DNA of 64,000 nt from JANJTY01 sp038257155 (GCA_038257155.1 JBBSJP010000016.1:30986-94985), one strand, 5' to 3'; numbered from the stretch's first letter, positions 8,618-17,141 are shown. Notes: a model not told the origin generated them from the letters alone. Numbers and translations are program-made.

Positions 8618-9120
8618 CAGGTTTGCTCCAGCAGAGTCCACCGCGCGAACGGGCGTTCGGCGAGGGATGAATTGTAATAGCGCGCTTCGTGGGTCACCTC
8701 AAAACCGAGCCAGTCAGGCCGCTCGAAAGCGAAGTTTTCGCAAGGCAACTCGACCTCGGCGACTATCAGTCCGGCGTTGTTGCCGGCGAACTCGTCGACT
8801 TCGAAGGTCAGGCCGGCATGCGCGATGTAGTGGCGGGTCTTCTCGATGCGTCCGCCTACGCACAGCGCAAGCAAGGCTTCAGCATCGGCGAGCGGGATGG
8901 CGTACTCGAACTCCTGCCGGCTCGGCCCGATGACGCGCGACTTCAGGTTCAACCAGGCGTCCCCGCCAGCCACGCGAATCCGCATCGAGGCCTGCTCGCG
9001 GCCTTCGCGCAGTGCGCCGGGATCGTTGAGATAGCCTTGCGCCATCCGTTGGCTGCGCGTAGCCAGCTCGCGCCAGGCGTCGCCAACGACGAGGAACTTG
9101 CGCTCGATCTCGATCGCCAT
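8617..9120 (-). CDS. CYTH domain protein (inorganic triphosphatase family)
   Basis: 167 aa. It begins with EIERKFLV, the ExExK signature of the CYTH/triphosphate tunnel metalloenzyme superfamily, and keeps the alternating charged strands that line the tunnel (ASMRIRV, WLNLKSR, EFEYAIP, FEVDEF, IVAEVEL). These single-domain proteins hydrolyse tripolyphosphate or thiamine triphosphate; a few are class IV adenylate cyclases. The substrate cannot be assigned from sequence. It shares one base with the rlmD stop upstream (TAATG) and one with nagZ downstream, so the three are a tightly coupled operon. Confidence 0.88.
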   Translation of the reverse strand: MAIEIERKFLVVGDAWRELATRSQRMAQGYLNDPGALREGREQASMRIRVAGGDAWLNLKSRVIGPSRQEFEYAIPLADAEALLALCVGGRIEKTRHYIAHAGLTFEVDEFAGNNAGLIVAEVELPCENFAFERPDWLGFEVTHEARYYNSSLAERPFARWTLLEQT

Positions 9121-10439
9121 TACTTCGGCTCGAACACCGCGATGCTTTCGACATGCGCCGTCTGCGGGAACATGTCCATGGCACCGGCAGACTTCAACAC
9201 GAAACCGCGCTCGCGCACCAGGAAACCCGCATCACGCGCCAGCGAGCCGGGGTGGCAACTGACATAGACGATGCGACGGATGCCCTTGAGCGGCAGCTGC
9301 GCCAGCACTTCCGCAGCGCCGGCGCGGGCCGGATCGAGCAGCAACAGGTTGAATCCCGACTTCATCCAGGGTTCGCCCGCCAGATCCTTGGCCAGATCGG
9401 CAGCGAAAAATTCCGCATTGCCAATACCATTGAGCTCGGCATTGACGCGCGCGCGGGCCACCAGACCTGCATCGCCCTCGACACCCACGACGTGAGCCGC
9501 GCGACGCGCCAGCGGCAAGGTGAAATTGCCCAGGCCGCAAAACAGGTCGAGCACACGCTCACCGGGCTGCGGATCGAGCAGATCCAGTGCCTGCGCAATC
9601 ATGCGTTGATTGATGCCGGCATTGACCTGGATAAAGTCGAGCGGCCGGAATGCCAGGCGCAGGTCGAAGGCCGGCAGGGCGAAATCCAGTTCCACCGCTT
9701 CAGGCCACAGCGGATGCACCGAATCCAGCCCGCCCGGCTGCAGGAAGACCGCGAAATCGAATCGCTGGGCGAAGCCGAGCAGCTTGGCCAAGTCGGATTC
9801 CGACAGCGGTTCGAGATGCCTGAAAATCAGCGCGGTAGCCGAGTCGCCTGCGATGAATTCGATCTGCGGAATGGTGCTGCGCGCATCCAGCGAGTCGACC
9901 AGGGCGGCGATATCGGCGACACGCTCGCCGATCTTGGGCACCACGGTATGGCAGACCGACAGGTCGGCAACGAAGCGCGGATTTTCCTCGCGGAATCCGA
10001 CCAGGGTCTTGCCCTTCTTCTCGACGAAGCGGACCGAGAAGCGGCCCTTGCGGCGATAGCCCCAGGCCGCGTCGGTCAAAGGTTGCAGCACGGTCTGCGG
10101 CGTCACTGCGCCAAGCCGCTGCAGGTTGTCCAGCAGGATGCCCTGCTTGGCCTCGATCTGCTTTTCCTCGGACAGGTGCTGCAGCACGCAGCCGGCACAG
10201 TGGCCGAAGTGCGGACAGCGCGGCTCAACCCGATCGGGAGAGGCGCTGATCACCTGCAGGGTGCGGGCCTCATCGAAGTGTCGGCTGCGCTTGGTCTGTT
10301 CGACCAGAACGCGTTCCCCGGGAAGCGCACCGGAGACAAACACCACCTTGCCCTCGTGCCGTGCTACGCCGCGGCCATCGTGGCCGAGATTGGTGACCTC
10401 GAGTTCAAACGGGGCTGGAGCAGTACGGTGGCGCGCCAA
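9120..10439 (-). CDS. rlmD: 23S rRNA (uracil-1939-C5)-methyltransferase RlmD
   Basis: 439 aa. SAM-dependent C5 methylation of U1939 in 23S rRNA. Domain order: N-terminal TRAM RNA-binding domain (about 8-65), a 4Fe-4S cysteine cluster (CPHFGHCAGC near residue 75-85 with a later Cys in SVCHTV), and a C-terminal Rossmann methyltransferase with VLDLFCGLGNF and the catalytic cysteine in VYVSCHPGSLARD. The iron-sulphur cluster and overall length separate it from TrmA and favour RlmD over RlmC. First gene of the minus-strand rlmD-CYTH-nagZ-hpt run. Confidence 0.94.
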   Translation of the reverse strand: MARHRTAPAPFELEVTNLGHDGRGVARHEGKVVFVSGALPGERVLVEQTKRSRHFDEARTLQVISASPDRVEPRCPHFGHCAGCVLQHLSEEKQIEAKQGILLDNLQRLGAVTPQTVLQPLTDAAWGYRRKGRFSVRFVEKKGKTLVGFREENPRFVADLSVCHTVVPKIGERVADIAALVDSLDARSTIPQIEFIAGDSATALIFRHLEPLSESDLAKLLGFAQRFDFAVFLQPGGLDSVHPLWPEAVELDFALPAFDLRLAFRPLDFIQVNAGINQRMIAQALDLLDPQPGERVLDLFCGLGNFTLPLARRAAHVVGVEGDAGLVARARVNAELNGIGNAEFFAADLAKDLAGEPWMKSGFNLLLLDPARAGAAEVLAQLPLKGIRRIVYVSCHPGSLARDAGFLVRERGFVLKSAGAMDMFPQTAHVESIAVFEPK

Positions 10440-10561
10440 GTTAGGGATTCACGGCTGAGTGAAGGGCGCGGATTGTGCCACGGATGTGTGCCGGAGCCTT
10501 CACTGGAGACGCAGCGGCTGGTTTTGCCGGCCGCTGCGTGGGTGGAGCGAAGGGCTCAGAG

Positions 10562-10608
10562 TTCGGCCGCTGCGCGGCAACGGCGACTGCGTCGCCTGCG
10601 CCTTCGCT
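10562..10608 (+). repeat. Two-hairpin dispersed repeat, copy A
   Basis: Hairpin 1 GCCGC-TGC-GCGGC, spacer AAC, hairpin 2 GGCGAC-TGC-GTCGCC, then TGCGCCTTCGCT. Copies B and C are at 14934-14980 and 33381-33424. Here hairpin 2 differs from the other copies at two base pairs, both compensated. Confidence 0.75.
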
Positions 10609-10643
10609 TTGCTCGGTCAGGGCTCAGGCGGAGCATCGCGGGT

Positions 10644-10665
10644 GGCGGATCGAGACCCGCCCTCC
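10644..10665 (-). repeat. GGAGGGCG-type hairpin repeat, copy 3
   Basis: On the minus strand GGAG then GGCGGGTC-TC-GATCCGCC; the stem is kept with a G-T wobble. Same family as copies at 6133, 6944, 58667 and 58739. Confidence 0.6.
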
Positions 10666-10680
10666 GCGGGACTGCTTCGC

Positions 10681-11271
10681 TTACTTCTGCTTCCAGGTGC
10701 CGCCGTTGTCTTCGTACCACCAGCCGGCGCGTGCGCTGGCGACCCACTGGCGCGAAAAGGTTTCGCGGATCTGCGGTTCCCATTCCGGATGGGAATTGGC
10801 GACCGCGATCTCGCGGTACACCGCGTTGCGGTCGCGGTTGTCCTCGGCGACGGCAGCGTTCAATCCGGCGCGATCCTTGAGCGGCACCTTGGCGGCATCG
10901 CGTACCGTGAGCAGGCCGTCCTTGGTCAGGCCCAGCGCGCCACTGTCGAAATGCGCGGCCAGCGAATCGCGGAAGCGGCTCGCCATGCGGTCCTGGATCG
11001 CCTGGATGGCTGGCGTCTTGATATTGATGTCGGCCTGCTGGGCGTGCGCATCATTGATGAGAAAGGACAGCAGGCTGAAGCCACCGGAAACGCCCCCGCC
11101 ATCGCCATTCTCGGCGGGAGCAGCGGGCGCGGCATCATCGCCGATCACCTTTTCGACAAACTCGCGTGCGGCCTCCTGCGCCTCGGCGGCAGGGAAGTAC
11201 ACGTTGATGGTGACGCAGGCCGACAGGAACAGCAGTCCGGCGATGGCGGAAACGGCGAGCTTCGAGCGCAT
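10681..11271 (-). CDS. DUF1318 (YdbL-family) lipoprotein
   Basis: 196 aa. An N-terminal signal with lipobox LSAC (Cys19) is followed by VTINVYFPAAEAQ and, after a Gly/Ala-rich linker, a DUF1318 domain (about 85-165: IQAIQDRMASRF, GLLTVRD, VAEDNRDRNAVYREIA). In E. coli ydbH-ynbE-ydbL form an operon: YdbH is an AsmA-like inter-membrane lipid carrier, YnbE an outer-membrane lipoprotein, YdbL a soluble DUF1318 protein. Here one protein has both the lipidation site and the DUF1318 domain, and no separate ynbE is present in the 21 bp to the ydbH-like gene. Homology to YdbL is good; the combined YnbE role is inference. Confidence 0.8.
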   Translation of the reverse strand: MRSKLAVSAIAGLLFLSACVTINVYFPAAEAQEAAREFVEKVIGDDAAPAAPAENGDGGGVSGGFSLLSFLINDAHAQQADINIKTPAIQAIQDRMASRFRDSLAAHFDSGALGLTKDGLLTVRDAAKVPLKDRAGLNAAVAEDNRDRNAVYREIAVANSHPEWEPQIRETFSRQWVASARAGWWYEDNGGTWKQK

Positions 11272-11292
11272 GGAGTGATTTCCTCGGGTTGG

Positions 11293-13320
11293 TCAGTCAA
11301 TCGTGGGTCGCTGGCCTGCGGCGGTTGCCTGGAGGCGTTCCATCAATACCGGCCAGTCGACCTTCCGCTGGAAGCCCACCACGGAAATCCGCGGCAGGCC
11401 GGAGCCTTCCACGATAGTGTAGCCCTGCCCGGATGAATCGATTCCGCCCATGTAACAGATGTTCCGCTCCAGCCGGCAGCTGATGCCGATGCGCGAATAG
11501 CCGAAGGTTTCGAAGGCACGCAGGAAGCTGGCCTGGATGCCGCCGGCCAGGCCGCCGCCTCCAACCGAAGACAGGTCGCGCACCGCGCGCTGGCTGATGC
11601 GGCGCGGGCCTGGCGCGTCCTTTACGGTGCGCAGCTCGGCCTCGAATGCGGCCGGCGACCAGTCGAGCAGGCGCAGCCCGCGAATGTGGCCTTCCATGCG
11701 GCCGGTGATCTCGCCGAAACCGAAGACGGCGGTCAGCGGCTGCAGGTCGAGATTGGCGAAGCGCACGTCGGCGCTGAGCGTCGGCGCCACGCCGAAGGGG
11801 CGTTCGAGAATGAGCTGGCCGATGTCGACGCTGCCGCCAAACAACTCCATACGCAGGCCGCCGTCGAGGGTAAGCGTGCCCTTGGCGTAATAGGCACGTG
11901 GCAGGCTGCCGGACATGCGGCCAGTGAAGGCCGGCCATTTCAGCGCGCTGCTCAGTTCTGCGAGGTCGAGGTCGCGCAGTTCGATGCCAAGATCGAGGCT
12001 GGGTCCTTCCTCGTCGCCACCTGGCAACCAGTGCAGCCGACCTATTTCCAGCGCCCCTGCGAAGGCAGGAACCAAAATGGCTTGGGCCAGCGCCATTCCG
12101 CCGGCACGGCTCTCCAGCGTGGCACCTGAGGCACCCAGCGACAGTCCGTAGACTTCGATCTGCTTCCAGGCCAGTTGACTGCGCGCTGCAGCATCACCGG
12201 CGGTCCACGCCAGATCACCGACCACCTCATCGAATGCAAAGCGCCCAGCGGCATCGCGCGCCGTGGCCGCCAGATTGGTGACATTCAAGCGCTGCCAGCC
12301 GCCATCGGCGCGTTCCATCGCGACTGTCGCGCGACCCTCGATCTGCAAGCCGGCAAGGCCGAGCGTTCCGAGCAGGGATTCACCGTAGCGCGCCTGCGCG
12401 GCAGCCAGGTCACTGAGTTCGCCCTGCAGGCTGAGCTGCGCGAGCACGTCGTCTGCCTTCGGTTGCAGCAGCGCCTCGGTCTGCAGATTCAGGACTCCGC
12501 CATCGGTCCAGTGCAGGCGCTGCAGTGCGATTGATCCATCGGCACGGCCCTGCAGCGCCAGGTCCAGCTCCACGCCCTTGGGCGGCAAGCTGGCGTAAAG
12601 CGGGCCAAGCAAGATCTCGCCGCCCAGTACCGGACCCTTGGCCGTCAGCGACCAGGTGCTGTCGCCAAAACTGCCCGACAGATCCGCTTGCAGACCCAGT
12701 CCGGCAGAAGCAATTTTCCCGTCGGGCGTGTCCAGATCGAGACCCTGCAGCGCGAGACGCCCAGACACCCCGAGGCTTTCGTCCTGCGACAGATCCAGGG
12801 CCAGCTTGCCGCTCAGCTGTCCACCCTGCACCTGAGCTTCGGCCCACAGCCATTCCTGCAGAGGCGCCAGCCAATCCATGGGCAAGCTGCCGGCCTGCAG
12901 GTCGGCGGTGGCCTGTTCGAATCGGTAGTCGGCAGCGAGGCTGGCGCTGCCGCGGGTCAGGCTTGCCGACAGGGCGCTTTCATCAAACGCGAGCAGCAAC
13001 TCGCCGCGGCGCAGTCCCTCGGCGCTGGCCGGTCCCTTGCACTGGCTGCGTCCAGCAACATCTTCCAGCTGGCAGCGCCATTTTACCCGGGTGAATACAT
13101 AGCCAACTTCCGAGGCATCGAGTCGCCCGATGCTGAGCTCGATGTCCGGCGAGCTTGCGCCTTCGACCCAGTTCAGAGTGGCCTTGATGTCCTGCGCGCG
13201 CCCGAGCGGCAGGATTGCCTGCTCAACGCTGACCACGACGCGCTGGGCTGCATCCGCTTGGCTCGCCGCGACAAGCAGGGGCAGCAAAAGCAGGATCGAT
13301 CGGCAGAGGAAAGCTACCAT
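11293..13320 (-). CDS. YdbH-like (AsmA/TamB superfamily) envelope protein
   Basis: 675 aa from the ATG at 13320, chosen because it opens a signal sequence (FLCRSILLLLPLLVAASQADA); an ATG four codons upstream is also possible. The rest is long beta-strand repeat sequence with alternating hydrophobic residues, as in AsmA-like bridge proteins that carry phospholipid between inner and outer membranes. A conserved C-terminal block includes GRMEGHIRGLRLLDWSP, ISQRAVRDLSSVGGGG and IGISCRLERNICYMGG. It is followed 21 bp later by the DUF1318 lipoprotein, the same pairing as ydbH/ydbL in E. coli. Two Cys in the C-terminal block may form a disulphide. Confidence 0.78.
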   Translation of the reverse strand: MVAFLCRSILLLLPLLVAASQADAAQRVVVSVEQAILPLGRAQDIKATLNWVEGASSPDIELSIGRLDASEVGYVFTRVKWRCQLEDVAGRSQCKGPASAEGLRRGELLLAFDESALSASLTRGSASLAADYRFEQATADLQAGSLPMDWLAPLQEWLWAEAQVQGGQLSGKLALDLSQDESLGVSGRLALQGLDLDTPDGKIASAGLGLQADLSGSFGDSTWSLTAKGPVLGGEILLGPLYASLPPKGVELDLALQGRADGSIALQRLHWTDGGVLNLQTEALLQPKADDVLAQLSLQGELSDLAAAQARYGESLLGTLGLAGLQIEGRATVAMERADGGWQRLNVTNLAATARDAAGRFAFDEVVGDLAWTAGDAAARSQLAWKQIEVYGLSLGASGATLESRAGGMALAQAILVPAFAGALEIGRLHWLPGGDEEGPSLDLGIELRDLDLAELSSALKWPAFTGRMSGSLPRAYYAKGTLTLDGGLRMELFGGSVDIGQLILERPFGVAPTLSADVRFANLDLQPLTAVFGFGEITGRMEGHIRGLRLLDWSPAAFEAELRTVKDAPGPRRISQRAVRDLSSVGGGGLAGGIQASFLRAFETFGYSRIGISCRLERNICYMGGIDSSGQGYTIVEGSGLPRISVVGFQRKVDWPVLMERLQATAAGQRPTID

Positions 13321-13353
13321 GCGCGACAGCATACCGAGTCCTGCCTGAAGCCA

Positions 13354-14115
13354 ATGCCAGATCCAGATCACGGGCATCCATCGCACTCGATCCTGCTGCT
13401 CGAGGACGAGCCGGTCAGTGCCGAATTTCTTTGCGCCGCGCTCACGCCGCTGGGACTGCAGGTATGCCACGCCGCTTCACTGCAGCAGGCACGCAACTTG
13501 CTGCTGCAGCATCGGTTCTCGCTGCTGCTGCTTGATCTGAACCTGCCTGATGGCCACGGCGACGAGTTGCTGAGAGCGCTTCGCGTCACCCAGGACAGTC
13601 CTTCGCAAGCATCGTTGGCCCTGGCCCTTACGGCCGAGCTCGACCAGGCGCAGCGGGCAGCGTTGCGCGATGCGGGCTTCGCCGACGCACTGGTCAAGCC
13701 CATCGCAGCCGCGGCGCTGCGCGATGCGGTGAATCGCTGGCTGGCAGATCCGGTAGCAGCTGAGTTCACCGAGCCCGATGGCGCAGTCGGAGAGCCCGTG
13801 GTCTGGGACGATGACGCTGGGTTGCTCACCTGCGGCGGCAGCCAGGAGGTACTCGGCGCACTCCGCGGCCTGTTCCTGAAGGAGTTGCCCGAACAGGCGG
13901 CACGCATTCGCGCAGGCCTGCTTGAGGGACGAGGCGGCGATGCGCTCGACGAACTGCACCGCTTGCTGGCTGGCTGCGGCTTCTGCGGCGCAAGCACCTT
14001 GGCCGGCGTGGCCCGCGATCTGATGCAACGGGTGCGCGAAGCCGGCGATCTCGATACCGCGATCGCTGGGTTTGATACGGCGGTCGCTCAGGTCCTGGAC
14101 CAACCGCTGGACTAG
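13354..14115 (+). CDS. Response regulator receiver domain fused to an Hpt domain
   Basis: 253 aa. The receiver domain covers about residues 10-128: LLLEDEP acidic pocket, phospho-acceptor Asp61 in LLLLDLNLPDGHG, and the Lys in ALVKP. After a linker, residues about 160-250 form a histidine phosphotransfer helix bundle with the acceptor His202 in ELHRLLAGCGFCGAS. There is no DNA-binding output domain, so it is a phosphorelay intermediate. No sensor kinase lies nearby. It is divergent from the ydbH-like gene with only 33 bp between start codons, and its stop overlaps the convergent recO stop by 3 bases. Confidence 0.88.
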   Translation: MPDPDHGHPSHSILLLEDEPVSAEFLCAALTPLGLQVCHAASLQQARNLLLQHRFSLLLLDLNLPDGHGDELLRALRVTQDSPSQASLALALTAELDQAQRAALRDAGFADALVKPIAAAALRDAVNRWLADPVAAEFTEPDGAVGEPVVWDDDAGLLTCGGSQEVLGALRGLFLKELPEQAARIRAGLLEGRGGDALDELHRLLAGCGFCGASTLAGVARDLMQRVREAGDLDTAIAGFDTAVAQVLDQPLD

Positions 14116-14819
14116 TCCTCGGATCGTCCCGCGCGAAATTCGCGCAGCAGGCGGCGCGAGCGCAGCTCCTCATCTCCCAGCTGCGCCTGCAGCAGGCCTT
14201 GCAGCAGGCGACGAATCGGGCCCTGCAGCGAGGCCTCGGGTTCCGCGTCCTGAGCCAGCGCCAGCAATGCACGGACTTCGATGGCGCTGGGGTCACCGGC
14301 GGCAGCCAGCTGTGGTCCGACATCGGCGACGTAATGGCAGTACAGACCCGGGTCCTCGGCAACACCGTCCAGCATCAGCCCGTAACCGCAAGCCGCCAGC
14401 AGATCGCGCTCGAACAGGCGCAAGGCCCAGGGCAGACTGCTGCCCGTCTGCGCCGCGGCCAGGCTGCCGGCGTAGCGCAGGAACAGTCCAGTGAGCGCCT
14501 CGCCACGCGGCAGCAGGCGCTGGCAGAGTTCGTTGAGATAGAAGCCTGCCAGCAAACCTTCCCCGGACAGTGCCAGGGCGGCACCGGCGGCTTCAAAGCC
14601 GCGCATCTGGCCCAGTTCGCCGCGCTGCTGCCAACTCAGGCTCAGCGGTTGAAAGGGTTGCAGCAAGGCGCGGCTGGCGGCGGATCTCGGGCCGCGAACG
14701 CCGCGCGCCACCAGGCCAATGCGGCCATGGCCCGGTGTCAACACATCGATCAGCAGGCTGGTTTCGCGGTAGGGACGCGCGTGCAGGATGTAGGCAGGCT
14801 CGCCCTCGACGCGCAGCAC
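14112..14819 (-). CDS. recO: DNA repair protein RecO
   Basis: 235 aa. RecO binds ssDNA and helps RecR load RecA in the RecF pathway. The N-terminal OB-fold (about 1-80) shows the family pattern AYILHARPYRETSLLIDVLT and GRIGLVARGVRG; the C-terminal helical part is typical (FYLNELCQRLLPRGE, LFERDLLAACGYGLML). The start is a GTG at 14819 because a TAG lies in frame 12 bases upstream. That TAG lies in the end of an inverted-repeat element, so recO may have lost its original upstream sequence. It follows era on this strand, the usual order. Confidence 0.9.
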   Translation of the reverse strand: MLRVEGEPAYILHARPYRETSLLIDVLTPGHGRIGLVARGVRGPRSAASRALLQPFQPLSLSWQQRGELGQMRGFEAAGAALALSGEGLLAGFYLNELCQRLLPRGEALTGLFLRYAGSLAAAQTGSSLPWALRLFERDLLAACGYGLMLDGVAEDPGLYCHYVADVGPQLAAAGDPSAIEVRALLALAQDAEPEASLQGPIRRLLQGLLQAQLGDEELRSRRLLREFRAGRSED

Positions 14820-14829
14820 GTTGACGCTC

Positions 14830-15047
14830 TAGCCCGAAGATTTCATGAAATCGCGCGATGATCGCGCAGGATACTGATCGCACAAGGGATTTTCTGAGGG
14901 AGCGCCGTATCGGCCATACGGCCGACCGAGCGAAGCGAAGGCGCAGGCTGCGCAGCAGCCGTTGTCGCGAAGCGGCCGACCGAAGAAAATGCCTTGTGCG
15001 GTCAGGAGACAAGCGAGGGCGCGCGATCTCATGAAATCTTCGGGCTA
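14830..15047. mobile_element. MITE-like element with terminal inverted repeats between recO and era
   Basis: 218 bp bounded by 28-bp terminal inverted repeats with one mismatch (TAGCCCGAAGATTTCATGA...). Similarity continues inward: ATCGCACAAGGGATTTTCT on the left matches the inverted CCGCACAAGGCATTTTCT on the right. Copy B of the two-hairpin core lies inside. No transposase frame. The right terminus supplies the TAG stop codon of era. Confidence 0.7.
14934..14980 (-). repeat. Two-hairpin dispersed repeat, copy B
   Basis: On the minus strand: GCCGC-TTC-GCGAC (one C-A mismatch, a G-U wobble in the opposite transcript), AAC spacer, GGCTGC-TGC-GCAGCC, then TGCGCCTTCGCT. It is inside the TIR-bounded element. 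Confidence 0.75.
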
Positions 15048-15938
15048 CTGATAACCGAACTGCTGCAGGGCGCGTTCGTCATCCGACCAGTTTTCCCGCA
15101 CCTTGCACCACAGTTCCAGGTGCACCTTGGTGCCGCTGGCGGCCTCCAGTTCGTGCCGGGCGCGCTGGCCAATGCGTTTCATGCGCTCGCCGCCGGCTCC
15201 GATAACAATCGGCTTCTGGCCTTCACGCTCCACCCAGATGACCGCGCGAATGCGGCGCAGGGTCGGAGTTTCCTCGTAGGCCTCGATCTCCACCGTGGTG
15301 GCATAGGGCAACTCCTGGCCGAGCTGCAGCATGAGCTGCTCGCGGATGGTTTCGGCGGTAAGAAAACGCTCGCTGCGGTCGGTGATCTCGTCTTCGCCGA
15401 AGATCGGCTCGGACTCGGGCATCAACCGGATCAGTTCGTCGCGCAGGGCCTCAAGGCCCTTGCCCTTCAACGCAGAAATCGGATGCACGCCGGCGAAAAC
15501 CCGCTCACGGGTGATTTCGGCAATAAAGGGCAGCAAGGCGGTCTTGTCCTTCAGCTTGTCGACCTTGTTGATCGCCAGCACGCAGGGCAGGCCAGCCTCG
15601 GACAACGCCGCATAGGCGAACCCGTCCTGCTCGGTCCAGCGACCGGCTTCGATCACCAGCAGCACGGCCTGCACTTCGGTGATCGCGCCGCGCGCGGCTC
15701 GGTTCATGTACCGGCTCATGGCACCACGCTGGTCGCTGTGCAGGCCCGGTGTATCGAGCAGCACCAGTTGCCCATGAGGGAAGCTGCCAACGCCGAGGAT
15801 TCGGTGACGCGTGGTCTGCGCCTTGGGGCTGACGATGCTGAGCTTGTACCCGATCAGGGCATTCAGCAGGGTGGACTTGCCGACGTTGGGACGGCCGATG
15901 ACGGCGACATAGCCGGCTCTGAAGGGGGTATTGGTCAT
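15045..15938 (-). CDS. era: GTPase Era
   Basis: 297 aa. Essential GTPase that binds the 3' end of 16S rRNA during 30S assembly. G1 GRPNVGKS (about 12-19), an effector region ending QTTRHRILGV, G3 DTPG and G4 NKVD are all present; the C-terminal KH domain includes GAGGERMKRIGQRARHEL. The start MTNTPFRAGYVAVIG was chosen over a 48-residue upstream extension of low-complexity sequence. The stop codon TAG at 15045-15047 is the terminal trinucleotide of the adjacent inverted-repeat element. It lies 166 bp downstream of rnc, in the conserved lepB-DUF4845-rnc-era-recO order. Confidence 0.95.
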   Translation of the reverse strand: MTNTPFRAGYVAVIGRPNVGKSTLLNALIGYKLSIVSPKAQTTRHRILGVGSFPHGQLVLLDTPGLHSDQRGAMSRYMNRAARGAITEVQAVLLVIEAGRWTEQDGFAYAALSEAGLPCVLAINKVDKLKDKTALLPFIAEITRERVFAGVHPISALKGKGLEALRDELIRLMPESEPIFGEDEITDRSERFLTAETIREQLMLQLGQELPYATTVEIEAYEETPTLRRIRAVIWVEREGQKPIVIGAGGERMKRIGQRARHELEAASGTKVHLELWCKVRENWSDDERALQQFGYQ

Positions 15939-16104
15939 GCCGCGATTGTGGGGCCGCGCGCCCGGGCGGTCCAGTTCAGCGTCTGAAGATATCGAGCGCC
16001 GGGGAGTAGAGGTCGCCACTCTATCCTGTCGAGACGCAGGGTCGCGTGAGGAAACCGTGCTGAAGCAGACAGCCTCAGCCAAATCCCGTAGATCTCAGCC
16101 ACGT

Positions 16105-16746
16105 TCAACCCTGCAACTGACGCAACACCTCGGCAGCGGCCGCCTGCTCGGCGGCGCGGCGCGAGCCGCCCTCGCCTTCCAGTGCCATGCGCGGGTCGCT
16201 GAGCGAACAGGCGACGCGGAAACGCTGTGCGTGTTCCTCGCCACTGGACTCGACCAGCTCATACTCCGGCAGCGGCAGGCGGCGGCCCTGCAGCCACTCC
16301 TGCAGGCGCGTCTTGGGGTCTTTCTCCAGCTTGGCCGGCAGGGCCTGCAGCAGCGGATCGAGCCAGGACAGAACGAACCCGCGGCAGGCGTCCAGGCCGG
16401 CATCGAGATAGATGGCAGCGACGATCGCTTCCAGGGCATCGGCCAGGATGGAATCGCGGCGATGGCCGCCACTCTTCATCTCACCAGGCCCCAGCACGAT
16501 CCGTGCACCCAGATCGAGATCGCGGGCAACGCCCGCCAGGGTCGATTCCCTCACGAGTTCGGCCCGCGCGCGGGTCAACAGCCCTTCGTCGGCGCGCGGC
16601 CAGTGCTGCACCAGGGTTTCGGCGGCAATCATGCCCAGCAGGGCGTCACCGAGGAACTCGAAGCGTTCGTTGTGCGGGCTGCCGGCGCTGCGGTGGGTCA
16701 GCGCCTGCAGCAGCAGCTCAGGCTGCGAGAATCGATGCTGGATCAC
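16105..16746 (-). CDS. rnc: Ribonuclease III
   Basis: 213 aa. Endonuclease for double-stranded RNA, used in rRNA and mRNA processing. The catalytic signature NERFEFLGDALLG (about 26-38) and the second acidic cluster (DALEAI) are present; the last 65 residues form the dsRNA-binding domain (KTRLQEWLQG...EGGSRRAAEQAAAAEVL). The start is a GTG at 16746 with no in-frame ATG just upstream; the frame stays open further 5', so the exact start is not certain. It lies 26 bp downstream of the DUF4845 gene. Confidence 0.94.
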   Translation of the reverse strand: MIQHRFSQPELLLQALTHRSAGSPHNERFEFLGDALLGMIAAETLVQHWPRADEGLLTRARAELVRESTLAGVARDLDLGARIVLGPGEMKSGGHRRDSILADALEAIVAAIYLDAGLDACRGFVLSWLDPLLQALPAKLEKDPKTRLQEWLQGRRLPLPEYELVESSGEEHAQRFRVACSLSDPRMALEGEGGSRRAAEQAAAAEVLRQLQG

Positions 16747-16772
16747 GCGTAACGCAATGCCGGCCCCAGCTT

Positions 16773-17141
16773 TCAGGGCTGACGAGCCAGGTCCACGGTG
16801 TTTTCGAACACAGCCACGAAGTCGATGTTGTAGATCATCGGACGGCGCACTTCATAGGCGATGGTGAGGTTGTAGCCTCCCTCGCGGGTGATCTTGATGT
16901 GTTCGGGCTTGACGCTGTCAATGTAGCTGATGTTGAAGCGCTTCTTCAGCATGGCGCGGATTTGATCCGGGCTCTTTTGTGCCACGCCGGGCTCGTTCTG
17001 GACGCTCTTCATCGCGGTGACCACCGAGTAGTACTCGGTATAGACCGGGAACAGCTTCATGATGATAAAAGCGAAAAAGCCTCCCACCATGAGCACGATG
17101 AGAAAGCTCATCAAGGTGATACCGCGCTGATTCGAACGCAT
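16773..17141 (-). CDS. DUF4845 membrane protein
   Basis: 122 aa. The start was placed at MRSNQRGITLMSFL, which gives a short basic n-region and a single transmembrane segment (about 9-33) and resembles type IV pilin-like N-termini. The soluble C-terminal part is about 85 residues. DUF4845 proteins sit between lepB and rnc in many gamma- and betaproteobacteria; their role is unknown, and an assistant to signal peptidase or envelope assembly has been guessed from context only. Confidence 0.85.
   Translation of the reverse strand: MRSNQRGITLMSFLIVLMVGGFFAFIIMKLFPVYTEYYSVVTAMKSVQNEPGVAQKSPDQIRAMLKKRFNISYIDSVKPEHIKITREGGYNLTIAYEVRRPMIYNIDFVAVFENTVDLARQP

Larger units (their letters stand above)
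10440..10680. other. Intergenic region with two repeat families
   Basis: 241 bp between rlmD and the ydbL-like gene. It holds the two-hairpin core (10562-10608) and a GGAGGGCG-type hairpin (10644-10665). No gene is seen. Confidence 0.6.
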
